The notes under the pieces were generated by a model. That model searched no databases and was not told where the DNA came from. It saw only the letters and a program-made list of their open reading frames with translations. From the NCBI GenBank assembly GCA_017482385.1, contig JAFUNI010000006.1:1-64000 (forward strand): a stretch of DNA of 64,000 bases. The letters run 5' to 3'. The position numbers were made by a program, and so were the translations under genes. Below, in pieces: positions 25,316-32,198 of the stretch. Source of the DNA: Oscillospiraceae bacterium. Its GTDB lineage: Bacteria > Bacillota > Clostridia > Oscillospirales > Oscillospiraceae. How positions within the stretch are numbered: the stretch's first letter is position 1; every line of letters begins with the position of its first letter.

Positions 25316-26356
25316 TCAGTTATTCTCCTTAATCAGTTGATAGACTTGCGGCCAGGCGCCCACAAGGACACCGGATACAAAGTCGGAATCATAGTTTTTG
25401 ATGGGGGTTGTTTCGGGGTAGTAGCCTCTGCTGGCCACTGCTTTTTGGATCTGCGCTTCTGTAACATTGTTCTGCTCCATCAGCTGGCGCAGTGCCGAAG
25501 GGATATCATCCTCAGAACGAGAGTTCCCATTCATCGTCTTCGACGGGGGTACAGAAGCTGTTGTAGGGTTTTCTTTTTTTACTTCCGTCTCTACAGGAGG
25601 CGTAGAAACAGGTGGCGCCATTGCAGCAGAAGGGGTTGCATTGAAGCAGTGGGCAATGTGAGAGAAGTCAAAAGGAAGCTTCTCGGGCAGTCCAAAGCGG
25701 TTCTTTGCGTCCCAACAGGGGTGATGGGTGGTGTACATGACCCGCTTGCCGCCAGAAACTTTGTTCTTCTTGTCCTCATTTTTGATAACGAAGGTCTCAT
25801 AGTTGGCAAACAGAACCATATCTGCCCACTCCTTGAGCATATTGGCAATACTGCATTTCTGTGCATTGATCAGCTTCAGCTCCCAACGGTCATAGGCGCC
25901 GGATTCGTCCGGCTGCTCGAATTTCCGCATAGCAGCATGGGCGGTAATAATTACATTGATACCTCGATCTGTGACTTGATCCAGGAGGTTCAGCATTCTT
26001 CCGAAATCCTCAAACACATAACTGTAACCCTTGCCGTAGCCGAAATCTTCAAGACCGGCTTTTCTGTTCTTGGCGCACACACCGTCACGGCACAACCGCT
26101 CCGCCCAGTCTGCAGTATCCAACACAAGGGTCTGACAGACTGTGGGATCTGCGATGACATAGCGGATCTCTTCTTGGATCATTGTAAAGCTTGTGGGCGC
26201 AGGTAGTCGCCGGACATCCATTCGGGATGTACTGCCCTCTGTATCAATGAACAGAGGGCCGGGGGCCTGTGCTGCAAAGGTACTCTTGCCGATGCCTTCA
26301 GGGCCATAGACAACCACCTTAAGCGGGGTGGACAAAACTCCGGATGTAATTTGCAT
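25316..26356 (-). CDS. RecA-like phage ATPase (AAA_24 / Sak4-type), 346 aa
   Basis: Walker A GPEGIGKSTFA at residues ~19-29, a short acidic strand FIDTEGS, and a Walker B-like TLVLDTADWAE at ~94-104 show the RecA core. The body reads NVIITAHAAMRKF and the C-terminus is a Pro/Thr-rich linker plus a small helical domain. This is the layout of Sak4-like single-strand annealing ATPases found beside DUF669 and RusA genes in phages. It overlaps the SMC-like ATPase gene by one base. Confidence 0.8.
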   Translation of the reverse strand: MQITSGVLSTPLKVVVYGPEGIGKSTFAAQAPGPLFIDTEGSTSRMDVRRLPAPTSFTMIQEEIRYVIADPTVCQTLVLDTADWAERLCRDGVCAKNRKAGLEDFGYGKGYSYVFEDFGRMLNLLDQVTDRGINVIITAHAAMRKFEQPDESGAYDRWELKLINAQKCSIANMLKEWADMVLFANYETFVIKNEDKKNKVSGGKRVMYTTHHPCWDAKNRFGLPEKLPFDFSHIAHCFNATPSAAMAPPVSTPPVETEVKKENPTTASVPPSKTMNGNSRSEDDIPSALRQLMEQNNVTEAQIQKAVASRGYYPETTPIKNYDSDFVSGVLVGAWPQVYQLIKENN

Positions 26357-27660
26357 TAAAACACACCTGCCTTCCAGTTAGAATTTGCCGCGGGGATCTC
26401 CGGCAATGCTTCACCAGCCACGTGACCGTCTTCAATGATGATGGTGCACTCGGATCCGGTACTGACCCGGGTAGCAATGGCCTGCAGATTCTGTGTTTCA
26501 AGCCACTGCCCGAAGGTCTGCATAGTCTGCAGATCCATCTGCTCCAACTTATCCAGCAGAACAAAGCCACACTCGGGATTGAGCGCACGAACAATAGCGG
26601 TTGCCACCTTCAGCTGGTCGCTACCACTCATACCATCCCACTTCTTACCGTGGTAGGTCAGTTCTCCGTCTTCTACAGACAGGCCCTCCAAGGGGAGCAC
26701 AGCGTCTGCCAAAAGGTCGATCTTAGCTTTGCGGACATTCTCAAGCTGATCTGTGAGATCGTCATATTGGCGGGCATGCTGTTCCGCATCCTGCTCAGCA
26801 CGCTCACGGTCGCTGTTGGCACGAACCTTGACATTGATAGCTTCGATGTTCTCCAGGTCCTGCTCAATCTGAGCGGTGGATTCGTCCTGCAACTCAGCGG
26901 CAGATTTTCGGGCAATTTCCAAATCAGTACAGAGAATGTTGTATTGCTCCTGCAAATGAAGCAGCTCTTCCTCCAGAGATTCGATGCGTTGACGGGCGTT
27001 GTTGCACTGATATTCCAGCTGGGCTGCCTGCTGCCGCTTGCGCTGATTCTCGCCGTTGTGGGCAAGAATAGCCTGCTGCCGCTGGATCAGCTCATAGGCG
27101 GATACAGGCTCTGCCGGTGCATCCGGGTAATAAGGCATTTCTAAAGCAAATTTCTTCTTTTGATCTGCGATTTGGCCAATAGCGTGGCGGCGGTTATACA
27201 GCTCGTTTTCCTGCAATTCCAGGGTGTGGAGCTGATCACCAACACCGATAACCTGCAGGAGGGTTTCGGCCTTATCTCTGTTAGACTGCTCCATAAACTT
27301 GGGAAGATTCAGCGCCAACTCTTCTACAAAGCTGTTGAGCAGCTGCTGTCCCCTCTTCTGACCATTGGGATCTGTGACCTTAAGGGCACTGTTCTTACCA
27401 AATCGCTCTACGATCAGTCCATTGGACAGTGTGATTTTAATTCGCGGAGGAATGGTAGAGCCGTCCCTTGTAGGATTACTGGGCCGGTAGCGGTCGCCAC
27501 CTAATGCCCAGGCAATAGTATCGAGAATACTGGTTTTCCCTTGATTGTTATTTCCGCCAATCACCGTAAGACCGGTGGGTGACGGTTCTAAGGATACTGC
27601 ACGGATGCGCTTGACATTCTCGGCTTCAAGCGCAGCTATCTTTACAGCACTCATTGACAT
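26356..27660 (-). CDS. SMC/RecF-like coiled-coil ATPase, 434 aa
   Basis: An N-terminal half ATPase has Walker A GGNNNQGKTSILD at ~36-48. A long coiled coil follows at ~180-320 (ARQRIESLEEELLHLQEQY), and a C-terminal half has the signature MSGSDQLKVATAI and a Walker B-like GFVLLDKLEQMD. This is the reduced SbcC/RecF-type architecture often found in phage recombination modules. In the Walker B region a Lys stands where many family members have Glu/Asp, so ATP hydrolysis may be altered. No nuclease partner (SbcD-like) is next to it. Confidence 0.8.
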   Translation of the reverse strand: MSMSAVKIAALEAENVKRIRAVSLEPSPTGLTVIGGNNNQGKTSILDTIAWALGGDRYRPSNPTRDGSTIPPRIKITLSNGLIVERFGKNSALKVTDPNGQKRGQQLLNSFVEELALNLPKFMEQSNRDKAETLLQVIGVGDQLHTLELQENELYNRRHAIGQIADQKKKFALEMPYYPDAPAEPVSAYELIQRQQAILAHNGENQRKRQQAAQLEYQCNNARQRIESLEEELLHLQEQYNILCTDLEIARKSAAELQDESTAQIEQDLENIEAINVKVRANSDRERAEQDAEQHARQYDDLTDQLENVRKAKIDLLADAVLPLEGLSVEDGELTYHGKKWDGMSGSDQLKVATAIVRALNPECGFVLLDKLEQMDLQTMQTFGQWLETQNLQAIATRVSTGSECTIIIEDGHVAGEALPEIPAANSNWKAGVF

Positions 27661-27701
27661 TTTCCTTTCTGTAGATTAAAATGAAGTCGGATTCAATCCA
27701 T

Positions 27702-27739
27702 TGCCGCTTTTCGGTCTGCTACACCGGGAGCGGCATTTT
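27702..27739. terminator. Hairpin upstream of the SMC-like gene
   Basis: TGCCGC (27702-27707) pairs with GCGGCA (27729-27734), with an inner CGGT/ACCG stem. On the + strand it is followed by TTTTTATTT, so it would end + strand transcripts; on the - strand it lies between the glycine-repeat gene and the SMC-like gene. It may act as a barrier to antisense transcription or as a 5' leader structure. Confidence 0.4.
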
Positions 27740-28443
27740 TATTTATACAGATCTTTCAGTTTTCGTATGGTAGATCCGCCGTAGGCATTCTCTGTCAGAT
27801 TGATGAAATCCGTAACCGTTGTTTCTCCACCCAGGGTCAATCCCCTGTCCTTTACGAAGGCATTTCTGCCGGCCATACAAGAGCCGGTCAACCGGTGATG
27901 CCAGTCGAACAGATCCTGGTTGGGATAGGGCTTGTCCTTGTCCGGGTGCGCCTTGACGAACTCAGCAATCCGATCTTCCTCCGGCATATCATCGAACATC
28001 TTATCCGTCAGCGCAGTCATAGCTTGGTGCAGATCGTCACCATGGGCAAAAAGATCGTTGCCCTTCACCACATAGCATGGTGTCATCGTCAGATCCGACC
28101 GAAGGATGAATCCCTTCGCAACATTGCCTTTGATGGATGTAAAGATAGTGGGTACCTGATCAACCAGATACACAGTATGTCCGTTGATCTCAGCAAGACC
28201 GCCGTCGCCGGAGCCGGAGCCGGAGCCGTAGCCGGAGCCGTCGCCGGAGCCGGAGCCGTAGCCGGAGCCGTCGCCGTCGCCGGAGCCGTTGCCGTAGCCG
28301 GAGCCGTCGCCGGAGCCGTCGCCGGAGCCGTCGCCGGAGCCGGAGCCGGAGCCGTAGCCGGAGCCGTCGCCGGAGCCGTCGCCGTAGCCGTCGCTAATAG
28401 ATAAGAATGCCTTGATCTTCTCCTGCAGCTTTACATCTTCCAT
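27739..28443 (-). CDS. Protein with (Gly-X)n repeat linker, 234 aa, unknown function
   Basis: A short N-terminal helix (MEDVKLQEKIKAFLSIS) is followed at residues ~18-82 by about 32 Gly-X dipeptides in which X is Ser, Asp, Tyr or once Asn. The DNA (28200-28397) is a hexanucleotide array of GGC plus TCC, GAC or TAC codons. The C-terminal ~150 residues form a conserved-looking domain (INGHTVYLVDQVPTIFTSIK, later DWHHRLTGSCMAGRNAF) that I recall from Firmicutes phages without known function. Array length can change in 6-base steps without breaking the frame. Early operon. Confidence 0.7.
   Translation of the reverse strand: MEDVKLQEKIKAFLSISDGYGDGSGDGSGYGSGSGSGDGSGDGSGDGSGYGNGSGDGDGSGYGSGSGDGSGYGSGSGSGDGGLAEINGHTVYLVDQVPTIFTSIKGNVAKGFILRSDLTMTPCYVVKGNDLFAHGDDLHQAMTALTDKMFDDMPEEDRIAEFVKAHPDKDKPYPNQDLFDWHHRLTGSCMAGRNAFVKDRGLTLGGETTVTDFINLTENAYGGSTIRKLKDLYK
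28198..28397. repeat. Hexanucleotide repeat array inside the Gly-X protein gene
   Basis: On the + strand the sequence is built from GCC followed by GGA, GTC or GTA codons for about 200 bases, many in units of 12 or 18 bases (GCCGGAGCCGTC and variants). It encodes the Gly-Ser/Asp/Tyr linker in the reverse direction. Confidence 0.9.
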
Positions 28444-28718
28444 ACCGGCACCGCCTTGATGTTGGCCTCTGCCTCAGCAGTGGCAGGAATCACCTCAATG
28501 GCATCCAGCAAGGTGATAGATTCGGCAGTCAAAGTAAATCTGCAGTCCTTGGGTCGCTTTACACCCTCGGTTGCGATCTGCAAACACTCGGTAGCTCCGT
28601 GCCACCGCCAAAGTCTGCGAACATTCTTCAGCACAACCTTCTGACCTTCCTGGGATTCCAGGACACCGGCGAACACACCGCTGCGGTTACCTCTTACGAT
28701 TACATACTTTCCGTTCAT
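28431..28718 (-). CDS. DUF6948-like early phage protein, 95 aa
   Basis: It starts MNGKYVIVRGNRSGVFAGVL at ATG 28718 with GGAGG upstream; the longer frame to 28844 lies in the neighbour's coding region. The sequence KNVRRLWRWHGATECLQIA followed by CRFTLTAESITLLDAIEV matches a small conserved protein of Firmicutes phages that I know as DUF6948. Function unknown, beta-rich. It overlaps the Gly-X protein gene by 13 bases. Confidence 0.75.
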   Translation of the reverse strand: MNGKYVIVRGNRSGVFAGVLESQEGQKVVLKNVRRLWRWHGATECLQIATEGVKRPKDCRFTLTAESITLLDAIEVIPATAEAEANIKAVPVWKM

Positions 28719-28735
28719 AATGTTTTCCTCCTTAA

Positions 28736-28978
28736 TTATTTGAATGCTTGTTCCCATAACCTGCCAGCAAGAAAGCTTACCGCGCAGGTGATGATCTCGG
28801 ATACGAATATCGACGGCACGGAAGGGATTGTTCCCAACTGCCATAAGGTCAGATTAACTAACTCCACCCCCAGCAGGGCCACGATGACCAGCAAGGACCG
28901 CCTTGTCCCGTACATTTTCTTTCCAGTTGCTTCATATCGTCCTGTCTCACCGCGGAACATCTGTTTTGTTTGTTTCAT
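28736..28978 (-). CDS. Small membrane protein, 80 aa
   Basis: After a basic N-terminus (KKMYGTRRS) two hydrophobic segments follow: residues ~28-45 (LLVIVALLGVELVNLTLW) and ~52-72 (PSIFVSEIITCAVSFLAG). The start ATG 28978 has AAAGGAAG upstream; it overlaps the previous gene by 32 bases. No family is recognised. Small inner-membrane proteins in the early region often affect superinfection or host physiology; that is speculation here. Confidence 0.55.
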   Translation of the reverse strand: MKQTKQMFRGETGRYEATGKKMYGTRRSLLVIVALLGVELVNLTLWQLGTIPSVPSIFVSEIITCAVSFLAGRLWEQAFK

Positions 28979-29141
28979 TTCGAACTTCCTTTCCTATGTG
29001 CTTAAATTCACCGGTAAACCGGTTTCTTACGATCATACTGTTTTGGAATTCCTTTACCACTACCCACGAATGAGCCTTTAGCCCGTGCTTTTCCAGCACC
29101 TGCGCCTGCTCCCTCGTTGGCGTGGCATTCTTCTGCGCCAC
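28947..29141 (-). CDS. Small early phage protein (DUF6906-like), 64 aa
   Basis: With a GTG start at 29141, five bases after AGGAGGTG, the product begins with AQKNATPTREQAQVLEKHGL and continues SWVVVKEFQNSMIVRNRFTG. This 'PTRxQ...HGL..xxWxVVK' pattern matches a short conserved phage protein family (DUF6906 as I recall). Function unknown. The longer ATG frame to 29168 contains the ribosome binding site inside its coding region and is less likely. Confidence 0.65.
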   Translation of the reverse strand: MAQKNATPTREQAQVLEKHGLKAHSWVVVKEFQNSMIVRNRFTGEFKHIGKEVRNETNKTDVPR

Positions 29142-29152
29142 TATTTCACCTC

Positions 29153-29359
29153 CTAATTCAGTTGCCATCCAATGGCAGCCCGTTCTTCTATCCAGTGTTT
29201 GAACCTTTCAATTGGGATCAGTCTCCGGTTTCCCAATACAATTACCGGGAAACCTTCTGTCCGGATAATTTGATACATAGCAGTTTTGCTGACTCCGAGA
29301 GCCTCTGCTGCTTCCACAACGCTGTATGTAAGCTTCGGAGTTTTGATTGTGTTTTCCAT
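29153..29359 (-). CDS. Excisionase-like HTH protein, 68 aa
   Basis: A single MerR/excisionase-type winged helix-turn-helix: LTYSVVEAAEALGVSKTAMY, then QIIRTEGFPVIVLGNRRLIP and IERFKHWIEE. These HTH_17-type proteins recognise short DNA sites and many act as excisionase or control lysogeny. It is the second gene of the leftward early operon. A DNA-directing role in excision at the tRNA-Gln site or in regulation is inferred; the fold is clear. Confidence 0.8.
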   Translation of the reverse strand: MENTIKTPKLTYSVVEAAEALGVSKTAMYQIIRTEGFPVIVLGNRRLIPIERFKHWIEERAAIGWQLN

Positions 29360-29413
29360 ACATCCTCCTTCCTGCTCAATGTTTTGCTCCCGTTTTATGG
29401 GACTGATTGATTG

Positions 29414-29635
29414 CTAATCTTGGGGTGTGTCAGGGATATCTAAGATTTCGCGGATAGCCTGTACAATATTAGGGGTATTTAACTGTCCCGTCATAACCTT
29501 GTACAGATACGACCCATCAAAAAAAAGCCCTGTTCTTTCTTTAACCTGTTCAATTAACCAAGCCTGCTTTTGCTCTAAGTCAACCAATCGCTTTTTTACC
29601 TCTTTGCCAAAAGGTGTTGTCTTCGTCTGCTCCAC
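29414..29635 (-). CDS. Cro-like / phage antirepressor-type small regulator, 73 aa
   Basis: First gene of the leftward early operon, starting about 95 bases after the leftward promoter. Sequence: FGKEVKKRLVDLEQKQAWLI, then GLFFDGSYLYKVMTGQLNTP and IVQAIREILDI, which fits an XRE-type five-helix DNA-binding fold (YLYKVMTG as recognition helix). It stands where Cro stands in lambda, opposite the CI-like repressor, and probably binds the same operators. A terminator-free leader precedes it. Confidence 0.7.
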   Translation of the reverse strand: MEQTKTTPFGKEVKKRLVDLEQKQAWLIEQVKERTGLFFDGSYLYKVMTGQLNTPNIVQAIREILDIPDTPQD

Positions 29636-29661
29636 ATGTTCACCGCCTTTCTATTTGGGTC

Positions 29662-29690
29662 TTGACAATTACGTAAATATGTAATATATT
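29662..29690 (+). promoter_or_regulatory. Rightward promoter of the repressor operon
   Basis: TTGACA at 29662-29667, a 17-base spacer and TATATT at 29685-29690. The spacer is itself the operator ATTAC..GTAAT. Transcription would run to the CI-like gene starting at 29825. Confidence 0.75.
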
Positions 29691-29790
29691 GTAGATACCA
29701 CTCAACAAAACTTACGCCTTTACGTCCTGCTGGCTCTATATTATTACGGAACGACGTAATTGTCAAGGGTTATTTACGGCTTTACGTAAA
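29668..29790. promoter_or_regulatory. Four 18-bp operators of the lysogeny switch
   Basis: Four imperfect palindromes of the form TTACG-N6-CGTAA: 29668-29685 (ATTACGTAAATATGTAAT), 29711-29728 (CTTACGCCTTTACGTCCT, weakest), 29743-29760 (ATTACGGAACGACGTAAT) and 29773-29790 (TTTACGGCTTTACGTAAA). The first and third exactly fill the spacers of two opposed promoters. They are the likely binding sites of the CI-like and Cro-like regulators. Confidence 0.8.
29738..29766 (-). promoter_or_regulatory. Leftward early promoter
   Basis: On the - strand TTGACA (29766-29761), a 17-base spacer equal to the operator at 29743-29760, and TAATAT (29743-29738). It would drive the Cro-like gene and the whole leftward early operon. 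Confidence 0.8.
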
Positions 29791-29824
29791 TTTGGCGAAG
29801 TGTACAAGAAGGGGACTACTAAAT

Positions 29825-30196
29825 ATGTCTAATTTGTACAATCGCATTGAAGAACTATGCAAAGAAAACAACGAAAGCATTACCACAATGTGCAAAGAAG
29901 CAGGCGTAAGCCGTGCTTCCCTATCTGATTTGAAGATGGGGCGCAACCAAAGCTTATCCGCAGAGACCCTATCCAAGATTGCTGCGCACTTCGGAGTATC
30001 TGTGGATTACTTGCTTGGCGAAGAAAACAAAAAAGCGCCCACCAATGCTGGTGAGCGCAAAGTAAGTGACGATGATATTAAATTTGCCCTCTTTGGCGGC
30101 GACGGTGAAATCACCGACGAGATGTTTGACGAGGTAAAGAGATTTGCCGAAATGGTCAAGCTCCGGGAGGACACTAAGAAGAAAAAGGAGCAATAA
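29825..30196 (+). CDS. CI-like XRE repressor, 123 aa
   Basis: An N-terminal XRE helix-turn-helix at residues ~5-60 (CKEAGVSRASLSDLKMGRNQ, then LSKIAAHFGVSVDYLLGEE) is followed by a charged C-terminus (EMVKLREDTKKKKEQ). It lacks a LexA-type self-cleavage domain; release probably depends on the ImmA-like protease encoded next, with which it overlaps by one base. I set the start at ATG 29825, with AAGGGG upstream, rather than at 29792 within the operator/promoter. It is the probable lysogeny repressor. Confidence 0.85.
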   Translation: MSNLYNRIEELCKENNESITTMCKEAGVSRASLSDLKMGRNQSLSAETLSKIAAHFGVSVDYLLGEENKKAPTNAGERKVSDDDIKFALFGGDGEITDEMFDEVKRFAEMVKLREDTKKKKEQ

Positions 30197-30624
30197 TGGA
30201 AATCCGCACTCTCTATAGCCTTGCACAACAACAGAATATAGAGGTGCTTCAATTTCCTATGAACGAGAATGGCTCTATGTCGATTATGACCGAAGACGGA
30301 TCCTGTTACATAGGTATAGACGAATCTGTCCAGGACGGCAATATCCAGGAGCGTGTCCACTTAGGCCACGAGCTTGGGCACTGCATTACCGGTAGCTTTT
30401 ATAGCATCCATACAGCTGTGGACTGCCGGCAGCGGCACGAAAACCGCGCAGATAAATGGGCGGTAAAACAGCTGATCCCGGTGGATGAACTGGATATCGC
30501 TGTTGCCAACGGCTGTACCGAAATATGGGAACTGGCGGAACACTTTGGTGTTACCGAGCAGTTTATGCGAAAGACCGTCTGCTATTATGTTCACGGGAAT
30601 TTAGCAACAGAGTTATATTTTTAA
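30196..30624 (+). CDS. ImmA/IrrE-type metallopeptidase, 142 aa
   Basis: The zinc motif HELGH is at residues 58-62, and a downstream helix HENRADKWAVKQLIP supplies the third ligand, the standard ImmA/IrrE arrangement. Proteins of this type cleave the CI-like repressor encoded beside them and so trigger induction of mobile elements (known for ImmA/ImmR of ICEBs1). The overlap with the repressor gene supports that pairing. Length is normal for the family. Confidence 0.9.
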   Translation: MEIRTLYSLAQQQNIEVLQFPMNENGSMSIMTEDGSCYIGIDESVQDGNIQERVHLGHELGHCITGSFYSIHTAVDCRQRHENRADKWAVKQLIPVDELDIAVANGCTEIWELAEHFGVTEQFMRKTVCYYVHGNLATELYF

Positions 30625-30644
30625 TCAGAATCGAGGTAATATTT

Positions 30645-31139
30645 ATGAAAAGAGCATTGTTTGCACTCACTCTCGCCATCGCACTGTTACTTGCTGGCTG
30701 TGGAGAAGTGTCTACCACAAACGGTGGAGACTCTACTGGATCTGCTAAGCAGGAGGAATCCGCAAAAGAAAAGGTTATTTTTGATAATGACAAAGTAAAG
30801 GTTACATATACCGGAATAAAAGAAATTGATGTAAAAACTGTTGGATACTCATATCTTAACCTCAAGATTGAAAACAAAACAGATACCGAAGTTCGGGTCA
30901 TGATGCCCTACTGTAGTGTAGATGAAGAAGTTGTTCCTTTTGTAATACAAGGTGCAACAACAATATATATCAAACCGGGGAAAACATTCCCAGCTACTTT
31001 TGGTATACAGATGTTTAATTTGAGTATTGACAGCTTAAAGAATGCAAAAGAAATTGAATTTACACTTAAAGCCGTCGACAAGGATAATATTATAGATGTC
31101 ATCTTTGAAGAAACGATGAAAATTGAATTTAATAAATAA
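30645..31139 (+). CDS. Secreted lipoprotein, 164 aa, lysogenic cargo
   Basis: It starts MKRALFALTLAIALLLAGC at ATG 30645 (GAGG upstream), a lipoprotein signal with the lipobox LAGC and Cys19 as the acylated residue. After a short Ser/Lys linker the domain from ~45 on is beta-rich (VIFDNDKVKVTYTGIKEIDV, NLKIENKTDTEVRVM), resembling extracellular immunoglobulin-like domains of the DUF4352/DUF5067 kind. It is expressed in the direction of the repressor and so probably in the lysogen. Function unknown; possibly surface modification or superinfection exclusion. Confidence 0.7.
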   Translation: MKRALFALTLAIALLLAGCGEVSTTNGGDSTGSAKQEESAKEKVIFDNDKVKVTYTGIKEIDVKTVGYSYLNLKIENKTDTEVRVMMPYCSVDEEVVPFVIQGATTIYIKPGKTFPATFGIQMFNLSIDSLKNAKEIEFTLKAVDKDNIIDVIFEETMKIEFNK

Positions 31140-31319
31140 ATGCCATCATAACTGAGCCTGTCCGGCAACTGCCCTAAGAGCATTTCCGGTTACCGCCGCA
31201 TGAAAACGCAAAACACAAAGAATTATCAATTACTCCAGGCTCTCGCTGCCGAGATGGGGCGGCAAATATAAAAGCGCCATATCCTACTGATAGCATGCAA
31301 AAGAAAAGAGGTACTAACT

Positions 31320-32159
31320 ATGTTCAAAAAAATCACATCTATCATTCTTGCTATTCTTTTGATTTTGTCATTTGCAGGCTGTTCGCGCCCTGTCAATGGT
31401 CCCACCCCCGCTTCCAATGCAACAGAGCCTGCTGAGACCATTATGGCTACCAGCGAGGCCGAAGCTTCTGAGACTACTGAAGGCACTAAGGCTACTGATC
31501 CCACCAAGGAGACCACTGCTACCAAAGCAACAACCGTTAAGCCCACTACGGCTAAGCCTACTGCTGCTGTTAAGCCAACTGCTGCTACCAAAGCAACCCA
31601 AGCTGTTACCAAGGCTACTAAGGCAACTATCGCCGCAACCACTGCAACGAAAGATACAGCAACCGAAAGCACTTCCGCCCAAATTGAAACAGATGAAAAG
31701 CTCTTTTCTGTTGAGATCACGCTCCCAGCCTCTATATTCGAAGGCGAAGATATGACCAAGTTTGATGCTAAAGCATATGCAAAAGAGCAGGGATTTACAT
31801 CGGCGAAAGTAAACAAAGACGGATCTGTCACCGTTACTATGACAAAAGCAAAGCACAAGGAGCTCCTCGATGAGATGGCTGATTCTCTCGATAAAAACTT
31901 TGCGGAATTTGTAAATGGCGAAGACACCCCATACATTAAGGAAATCAGCCACAATGACAATTTCACAGCTGTTACAATGAAGGTTGATAAGGCAGCATAC
32001 GAAAATGCTTTTGACTTTACACCGTTTGCAATTGCTCTGTCCGTTTCTATGTACCAGGCATTTACAGAAACAGAATATCATGTGGAAGTCACCATTGTTG
32101 ATGTAACCACCGGTGCAACAATTGATTCTATCACCTACCCCGATGCGTTAAATAGTTAA
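31320..32159 (+). CDS. Secreted lipoprotein with Thr/Ala/Lys-rich linker, 279 aa
   Basis: The signal MFKKITSIILAILLILSFAGC ends in a lipobox (FAGC, Cys21). Residues ~30-120 form a low-complexity linker built from TKAT, KPT and ATT units. Residues ~125-279 form a folded domain (KLFSVEITLPASIFEGEDMT, ending in TIVDVTTGATIDSITYPD). It is preceded by AGAGG and follows a 180-base gap that I could not assign. Surface-exposed in a lysogen by prediction; its function is unknown. The linker resembles the linkers of other surface proteins in this window. Confidence 0.7.
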   Translation: MFKKITSIILAILLILSFAGCSRPVNGPTPASNATEPAETIMATSEAEASETTEGTKATDPTKETTATKATTVKPTTAKPTAAVKPTAATKATQAVTKATKATIAATTATKDTATESTSAQIETDEKLFSVEITLPASIFEGEDMTKFDAKAYAKEQGFTSAKVNKDGSVTVTMTKAKHKELLDEMADSLDKNFAEFVNGEDTPYIKEISHNDNFTAVTMKVDKAAYENAFDFTPFAIALSVSMYQAFTETEYHVEVTIVDVTTGATIDSITYPDALNS

Positions 32160-32198
32160 TTAACAAAAGCTAAAAGCTGTGCAGAAGGAAATGATGAA

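Noticed and set aside
28198..28397. Possible CRISPR array
   Set aside because: The repeat is a continuous 6-base codon array with no spacers, inside a coding gene. No CRISPR repeats or cas genes are seen anywhere in the window.
27895..28404. A + strand frame ending in Ala-Gly-Ala-Val repeats
   Set aside because: It is a shadow of the hexanucleotide array in the Gly-X protein gene; the - strand frame has a ribosome binding site and a conserved-looking C-terminal domain.
31200..31271. A 23-codon frame (MKTQNTKNYQLLQALAAEMG) before the second lipoprotein
   Set aside because: No good ribosome binding site and no known match. It could be a leader peptide but the evidence is too thin to list it as a gene.
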